Under the pieces are notes generated by a model. It worked only from the letters and a program-made list of their open reading frames with translations, did no database searches and was not told the DNA's origin. From OMOG01 sp041485845 (lineage in GTDB: Bacteria > Acidobacteriota > Terriglobia > Bryobacterales > Bryobacteraceae): a DNA stretch of 9,861 nt. This document shows positions 5,886 to 9,861 of the stretch, one piece after another; the stretch's first letter is position 1, and every line of letters starts with the position of its first letter. The stretch is taken from the NCBI GenBank assembly GCA_041485845.1, contig JBGPKH010000322.1, forward strand, positions 1 through 9,861, in the 5' to 3' direction. The position numbers were made by a program, and so were the translations under genes.

Positions 5886-6783
5886 GGCAGCTCGTACTCG
5901 CCGCGCGATCCGGGGTTGAGGTACGGCCGTTCGAGAACCAGGCCGCCCTCGCGGAATTCCCTGTCGAGCGCTTCGAGGAGCTCAGCCTCGCCGGTGAGTC
6001 CTTGCTCGCGAGCCTTCCACAGCGCCTGCGCCACGATTTGGCTGCGCGTCTTGCCGAAGCTGTCGCCGGGGTTCTCGGCGATCGCCAGGCCGCGCGCCAG
6101 CGGTTTGGTGAACAGCTGCGAGTCGGGACCCAGATGTTCGGCGATCTCCGCGTGGACGCCGGCGAGGATCGTGGCCACGATGCGGTAGTAGCGCCGGTTG
6201 ATACAAAGGAAGGCGGCGTCGCGGCGGAAATATGCCTTGCGCCATTGCGGGAGCTTCATCTGGTACGGGATCTGAAAATGTCCCAGCGCCCGCGTGATGA
6301 GGCTCACCAACCGCGGAGCGCCTTCCGCCGTGACGTTCCAATAGAAGCGAAGCAGGCGCGGACCTTCGCCGTCCTCCCCGATGGCCTCGCCGAAGAGGTG
6401 ATAGTAGCCGGGCTGAACCGAGGTGGAGTCCTTCGGCAGGCAGATCGCAATCCGCTGATCTTTCTCGGGCGGTCCGTAGGGCGAGTCGAGATTGAGGTAA
6501 TGGCCGGGTTCGAAGCGCCGGGCTTCCCCGCCTTGCGCGCCAGGATGCGCCCGTACTCGAGCACCTGTGCGACGCGCCATCCGAACTCGCGGCAGGGCTG
6601 GCCGGCGTGGGCGGCGCGGAGGACGGGCGTGAGGTCCATGGGAGGGGGCGGTTCCGGAGTGGGTTCGGAGAATTCGGAGAATGGCTTGACATAGCACTGC
6701 CAGTAAATGAACTCGGCGAGCTCGTCTTGAGTGGCCACGCCGGCGCTTGCCAGGATGCCCGCGAGATCCTGGCCGGTCAGCAT
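5882..6783 (-). pseudogene. HopA1-family protein (LanY-like) with an apparent one-base frameshift
   Basis: ATG 6783 lies inside the end of the upstream phosphotransferase-like frame (7-base overlap, ATGCTGA). The first 86 residues are in one frame (start MLTGQDLAGILASAGV, then IYWQCYVKPF and FGWRVAQVLEYGRILARKAG). The other ~214 residues are in the -1 frame. Together they give 300 residues, about the length expected for the HopA1 domain family. The second part carries the features I associate with that family: FEPGHYLNLDSPYG, LLRFYWNVTAEGAPRLVSLI, the IPYQMKLP segment, FRRDAAFLCI and the PLARGLAIAENPGDSFG block. Named after a Pseudomonas type III effector, such proteins also occur as LanY in class V lanthipeptide clusters beside a kinase-like LanK. 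The break lies at the four-C run 6526-6529 (plus strand). It could be a true mutation, a sequencing slip or, less likely, recoding. Confidence 0.68.
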
Positions 6784-6964
6784 CCCAGCGGACCGCGCAC
6801 GGCGTCCCCGCGCGACGCCAGGATGTTGCGCGCGAGTTGCGCCATGCGCACGGCGCGGATGGTGATCCGCTCGGTGTCCCGCAGGCTCTGGTAGGCGCTC
6901 TGGATCAGCCACGCCGCGGCGTAGCCGGCAGCGCGGTCGAGCACCGCTTCATCCGTGGCCGTCC

Positions 6965-7055
6965 GAGTCCCGGCAGGCTGAATGCCTGCCCCGCCATCAT
7001 CGCCACCGTCGAGAGTCCCGGCAGGCTGAATGCCGGCCCCACCATCATCGCCACC
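6965..7055. repeat. two tandem 43-bp repeats (48-bp period) inside the LanK-like frame
   Basis: Copy A (6965-7007) and copy B (7013-7055) differ at only two bases and repeat with a 48-bp period, exactly 16 codons. On the minus strand each is translated as GGDDGGAGIQPAGT. Copy A contains a perfect 7-bp inverted repeat GGCAGGC-TGAAT-GCCTGCC (6972-6990); copy B has one mismatch in the second arm (7020-7038). Hairpins of this shape resemble mobile REP-like elements. Confidence 0.88.
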
Positions 7056-7074
7056 TGTTGGTTCGTGTTGGTGG

Positions 7075-7094
7075 CGCAGGCGGTTGCGCCTGCG
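7075..7094. repeat. palindromic repeat inside the LanK-like frame
   Basis: Perfect 8-bp inverted repeat CGCAGGCG (7075-7082), loop GTTG, CGCCTGCG (7087-7094), preceded by GTGG. It shares the layout GTGG-CAGGC-loop-GCCTG with the copies at 4660 and 8351, although the sequence between the shared blocks differs. It lies next to the tandem repeat and is part of the same 48-codon insertion. Confidence 0.75.
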
Positions 7095-7249
7095 TGCAGC
7101 CCCCTGATAGCTCTGCCAGAACGCGCGGATCGCGGGTTGGATCTGGTCGAGCGGAGGCCGCGCCTGCCGCACGAGATCGGCCAGGGGGACGCCCGGGGAG
7201 GCGGGCATCGACCGCAGCCACGCGTTGAGATACTCCTGGAAGACCGCGG

Positions 7250-7756
7250 CTACGTCCCAGAGCGGATCGCCAAAGTCGGCCGGTCGCGGTGCAGGATGCC
7301 CGCCGTGTGGGCGGCGTCCAGAGCGTCGGCAACCTGCGCGGCGTAGCGCACGGTTTCGCGCCATCCCAGACGCTTCTTGACCAGCAGGCGGTTGAGCGGC
7401 GAGCCGGGGACGAACTCCATGGCGATGAAGTCGACGCCGGCGTCGGCGCCGATGTCGTAAATGTGGATGATGTTGGGGTGGTTGAGCGCGGAGGCGGACT
7501 TGGCTTCCTGGATGAAGCGCTGCTCTTGCAGGGGGTTGGCGACGGATTCGGGGCGCAGAATCTTGAGCGCGATGGGGCGGTCGAGGTGCGTGTCCTGGGC
7601 CTTGAACACAATACCCATGCCGCCCTCGGCGAGCTTTTCGAGGATGACAAAATGGGCGATGCGCTGGTTGAGAAACGATTTTCCGCGGTCGGACGAGCCA
7701 AACGGGGAGCCGGCATCCCTCGTTGGATCTGGCACTTGCGCTCCTTCGTTATTCAT
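7250..7756 (-). pseudogene. truncated Hanks-type Ser/Thr protein kinase (N-lobe to HRD)
   Basis: Reads as a PknB-like kinase from ATG 7756; a GTG two codons upstream at 7762 is the alternative, and neither has a strong RBS. After a ~30-residue polar leader come the glycine loop LAEGGMGIVFKA (42-53), the ATP lysine in IALKIL (Lys65), helix-C Glu84, the hinge region FIAMEFVPG (110-118) and the catalytic-loop start GILHRD (153-158). At that point homology stops: the Asn, the metal-binding DFG and the whole C-lobe are absent, and the frame ends ten residues later at TAG 7250. In the -1 frame the DNA continues directly as the LanK-like fragment. The gene therefore looks like the left half of a deletion junction. 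A 168-residue product would lack catalysis but might still fold in part. Confidence 0.82.
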
Positions 7757-7892
7757 ATTCACATTGAAGGCGCCGGGGCCACAAGGACCAGTACCCTTGG
7801 ACGCGCGCGGGCCGGCGCAACCCCTCGCCCGGCGGCCAGCCTATAACGTTAAACCAGCCACTTTTCCCTCACTATGTGTTACAGTCCAAACC
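7757..7892. other. divergent intergenic region between kinase fragment and Gfo/Idh-like fusion
   Basis: AT-richer DNA around 7841-7880 contains the 8-bp palindrome TAACGTTA (7844-7851) and a weak -10-like TATGTG (7873-7878) before the plus-strand gene. I find no -35 partner for either strand, so no promoter is called. Confidence 0.4.
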
Positions 7893-8474
7893 ATGGAGCG
7901 AAGATCCTTCGTCACCTCGGCTGCCGCCATGGCCGCAGCTTCCTATTCGCGCGTGATGGGCGCCAACGACCGTGTTGCCCTCGGCCTGATCGGCTCCGGC
8001 CGGCAAGGCAACGCCCATTGGAAACTGGCGCTCGCCCATCCCGATGCCGCCCCTATCGCCGTCGCCGATGTCTATGAGAAAAGCCTCGAAAACGGGCTCG
8101 TCAACGCGGGAGGCAAAGCCACAGGCTACAAGGACTCTCGCCGCCTCCTCGAGTACCGCGTCACCGGCAAGCTGTATTTCCACCTGCCTGACGCCCGCAT
8201 CTCGATCGAACCCGCCGGCGTCACCGGCCTCTCGGGTGCAAAGCCCGAATCCCAGAAGGGCGTGAAGCCCCTCCCGCCCGATGACTGGCACGATCTCACC
8301 GTCTCCTGCCACGCCGGCCGCAAGGCCGTTCACGCCGACGGAGTGCGCCAGTGGGACAGGCCTCCCGGCCTGTCCACTAACTCAGCCGTAATCCCAGCCC
8401 TCCAACTCACCGGCGCCCCCGACGCTCACCTGGAAATCCGCGTCCTCGCACTTCTTTCCAAGGAACCCCATTGA
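7893..8474 (+). CDS. Tat-leader Gfo/Idh/MocA N-terminus fused to a DUF1080-like C-terminus (probable deletion chimera)
   Basis: 193 residues from ATG 7893. The N-terminus has a Tat-type leader (MERRSFVTSAAAMAAASYSR), followed by the dinucleotide-binding loop IGSGRQG (33-39) and the second-strand Asp in VAD (Asp59), as in exported Gfo/Idh/MocA oxidoreductases. Around residue 87 (LLE/YRV) the oxidoreductase similarity ends. The rest, with LYFHLPDARISIEPAG, DWHDLTVSCHAGRKAVHADG and ALQLTG...LEIRVLALL, looks like the end of a DUF1080/3-keto-disaccharide hydrolase beta-sandwich. Gfo/Idh proteins are normally 350-450 residues, so no working dehydrogenase can form. A palindromic repeat (8351-8377) is translated inside the second part as QWDRPPGLST. 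The stop overlaps the TTG start of the GH28-like gene. Both parent families commonly act in sugar breakdown. The C-terminal assignment is less certain than the N-terminal one. Confidence 0.72.
   Translation: MERRSFVTSAAAMAAASYSRVMGANDRVALGLIGSGRQGNAHWKLALAHPDAAPIAVADVYEKSLENGLVNAGGKATGYKDSRRLLEYRVTGKLYFHLPDARISIEPAGVTGLSGAKPESQKGVKPLPPDDWHDLTVSCHAGRKAVHADGVRQWDRPPGLSTNSAVIPALQLTGAPDAHLEIRVLALLSKEPH
8351..8377. repeat. dispersed palindromic repeat (copy 2), inside a coding frame
   Basis: GTGGGACAGGCC (8351-8362), loop TCCC, GGCCTGTCCAC (8367-8377). The arms pair over 11 bp with one bulged G. It matches the intergenic copy at 4660-4684 almost base for base. Here it lies within the Gfo/Idh-DUF1080 fusion and keeps the frame open. 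Confidence 0.82.
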
Positions 8475-9861
8475 ACTCTCCCTCTCGCCGTTCCGTAATA
8501 ACCGCAGCCGGCGCCGCCCTGCTGACCCAGACCCGCCTCACCGCCCAGACCGCTCCCCCCGCTGCGCGCCTCTACAACGTCCGCGACTTCGGCGCCAAAG
8601 GCGATGGCCAGACCCTCGACACCTCCGCCGTCCAGGCCGCCATCGATGCCTGTAACAAGGACCACGGCGGCGCCGTCCTGATCCCCGCGGGCGATTTCGT
8701 CGTCGGCACCGTCGAGCTCAAGAGCAACGTCACCCTGCACGTTTCGCCGGCCGGCCGCCTCCTCGGAAGCGGCAAGCCCGAGCACTACACCGCCGGCAAG
8801 GGCGTTCCGCCCGGCAACGGCAACGTCGTCCTGCTCTACGCCGTCGACGCCGACAACGTCACTGTCGAGGGCCGCGGAACCATCGACGGGCACGGCGACC
8901 TGTTCTACACCGGCCGCGGCGACAACACCGGCCCCGGCGGCAACCGCGCCGAAGGCTACGTCGCCCGTCCCCACTTGGCGATCTTCTATAAGTGCCGCAA
9001 TCTCCTGGTCCGCGACGTCTTCTTCACGCGCAGCGCCTATCACTGCGTGCGCATCCTCGAATGCCGCCACGTGCACCTCGACGGCGTCCGCATCCACAAC
9101 CGCGTCAACCTCAACAACGACGGCTTCCACATCAACAGCTCCCAGTACGTAAACATCGCCAACTGCAACATCACCTGCCAGGACGACGCCTGCGCGCTCT
9201 TCGGCAGCAACCGCTTCGTCACCGTCACCAACTGCACCTTCAGCACGCGCTGGTCGATCTTCCGCTTCGGCAACGGCGAAGCCGGGGACATCGCCATCTC
9301 CAACTGCGTCATCTACGACACCTACGGCTGCGCCATCAAGATCCGCATCGGCGCCGGCGCGCGCATCGAGAACGTGGCCTTCTCCAACCTCGTCATGCAC
9401 AACGTAACCGGCCCCATCTCCATCGGGCTCGATTCCGCGTCCCGCCGCCCCACGCAACAGACCGCCCCGCGCCCCAGGGGCGTCGTGCGCAACCTGATGT
9501 TCAACGGCATCCGCGCGAGTGTGGTCTCCGAGGGCCGCCAGTACGCCGACATGCCCTTCAAGAACAACTTCCGCCCCGGCGAGACCCGCACCTGCATCAC
9601 CCTCAACGGCGTCGGCGACGAGTACCTCGAAGGCATCACCCTCCAGGACATCCACGTCACCTACGGAGGAGGCGGCACCGCCGAAGAGGCGGCCCAACGC
9701 GACGTCCCCCAAATGGCCGGTGAGTATTTCGAACTCGGCACCCTGCCCGCCTACGGCATGTACGCCCGCAACGTGCGCGGCCTGTCGATGCAAAACGTGC
9801 GCTTCGAAGTGCAAACCCCCGACCTCCGCCCCGCCATGGTCTTCGACCACGTCGAGGATGC
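8471..9861 (+). CDS. GH28-like (polygalacturonase-type) right-handed beta-helix glycosidase, Tat-exported, 3' end outside window
   Basis: An uninterrupted frame of 463 codons runs to the window edge. The TTG at 8471 overlaps the preceding stop (TTGA), and it gives a Tat leader with SRRSVI (5-10) and a hydrophobic stretch. The mature protein starts with the pectate-lyase-3/GH28 entry motif LYNVRDFGAKGDG (34-46) and a coil of short Asn-rich beta turns (NVTVEGRGTIDGHGD and so on). Likely active-site equivalents are NND (215-217), QDD (237-239) and KIR (290-292). The usual GH28 HG motif is replaced by STRWSIFRFG (258-267), so the His expected there is absent. GH28 enzymes hydrolyse pectic or related glycosidic bonds, usually outside the cytoplasm; the substrate here is unknown and an atypical subfamily is likely. 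Codon usage is strongly C-ending and uniform. Confidence 0.88.
   Translation, partial: MNSPSRRSVITAAGAALLTQTRLTAQTAPPAARLYNVRDFGAKGDGQTLDTSAVQAAIDACNKDHGGAVLIPAGDFVVGTVELKSNVTLHVSPAGRLLGSGKPEHYTAGKGVPPGNGNVVLLYAVDADNVTVEGRGTIDGHGDLFYTGRGDNTGPGGNRAEGYVARPHLAIFYKCRNLLVRDVFFTRSAYHCVRILECRHVHLDGVRIHNRVNLNNDGFHINSSQYVNIANCNITCQDDACALFGSNRFVTVTNCTFSTRWSIFRFGNGEAGDIAISNCVIYDTYGCAIKIRIGAGARIENVAFSNLVMHNVTGPISIGLDSASRRPTQQTAPRPRGVVRNLMFNGIRASVVSEGRQYADMPFKNNFRPGETRTCITLNGVGDEYLEGITLQDIHVTYGGGGTAEEAAQRDVPQMAGEYFELGTLPAYGMYARNVRGLSMQNVRFEVQTPDLRPAMVFDHVED

Larger units (their letters stand above)
6777..7283 (-). pseudogene. C-terminal part of a LanK-like (APH-fold) phosphotransferase
   Basis: From about 7283 to the stop at 6777 one frame reads like the C-terminal half of an aminoglycoside-phosphotransferase-fold protein of the LanK kind: DFGDPLWDVAAVFQEYLNAW-LRSMP, then a helix IQPAIRAFWQSYQG, and later a helical region RAAGYAAAWLIQSAYQS ending near ILASRGDAVRGPLGC. 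The N-lobe and the catalytic HxD/N segment are missing. Upstream in this frame there is only the shadow of a Hanks-type kinase gene, with no start codon fitting this fragment. Residues encoded by 7097-6954 (48 codons) are an insertion of palindromic repeats, two of them tandem 16-codon units, splitting the helical domain without breaking the frame. Translation may have been coupled to the HopA1-family gene through the 7-base overlap. Confidence 0.55.

Noticed and set aside
8426..9850. 474-codon open frame on the minus strand opposite the GH28-like gene
   Set aside because: The translation is an Ala/Val/Gly/Asp-rich shadow of C-ending codons; the plus strand encodes a recognisable beta-helix enzyme.

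Overview
The window is GC-rich bacterial DNA and most resembles an Acidobacteriota genome of the Solibacter/Bryobacter type. This is inference from gene content, not a database match. Supporting traits are a BlaI regulator paired with an M56 peptidase that carries a VWA domain of the 'acidobacterial VWFA-related' kind, a remnant of a MacB/FtsX-type permease, a HopA1-family protein beside LanC-like and phosphotransferase-like fragments, Tat-exported sugar-pathway proteins, and several families of short palindromic repeats.

Layout. (1) 1-1509, minus strand: a complete two-domain sugar-import ABC ATPase; its stop overlaps a possible start of the next gene by one base at the window edge. (2) 1510-1758: no gene, but a GC-rich palindromic tandem repeat. 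(3) 1759-4251, plus strand: a well-formed promoter bracketed by two similar 14-bp dyads, then a BlaI-type repressor and a BlaR1-like M56 metallopeptidase overlapping by ATGA. The M56 protein carries a C-terminal VWA domain where classical BlaR1 has a penicillin-sensing domain. (4) 4252-5504: an accessory patch with the last ~57 codons of a permease, a 35-residue single-span microprotein with its own extended -10 promoter, a convergent exported Arg-rich 98-residue protein, and an orphan TIR-like (ThsB-type) protein. (5) 5526-7756, minus strand: a decayed modification-enzyme cassette. Reading downstream it holds the N-lobe of a Hanks-type Ser/Thr kinase, joined out of frame to the C-terminal part of a LanK-like phosphotransferase, a HopA1-family (LanY-like) gene with a one-base frameshift, and a LanC-like gene cut short at the TIR gene. 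(6) 7893-9861, plus strand: a Tat-leader Gfo/Idh-type N-terminus fused to a DUF1080-like C-terminus, overlapping by TTGA a GH28-like glycosidase that runs off the window.

Two ordinary systems stand out: the BlaI/M56-VWA signalling pair and the ABC importer. The rest looks rearranged. Several genes are joined fragments, and short hairpin repeats sharing a CAGGC...GCCTG core lie both between genes and inside coding frames, where they are translated without breaking the frame. The most novel material is the M56-VWA receptor with its paired dyads, the decayed kinase/HopA1/LanC cassette with a TIR gene at its broken end, and the in-frame palindromic insertions.
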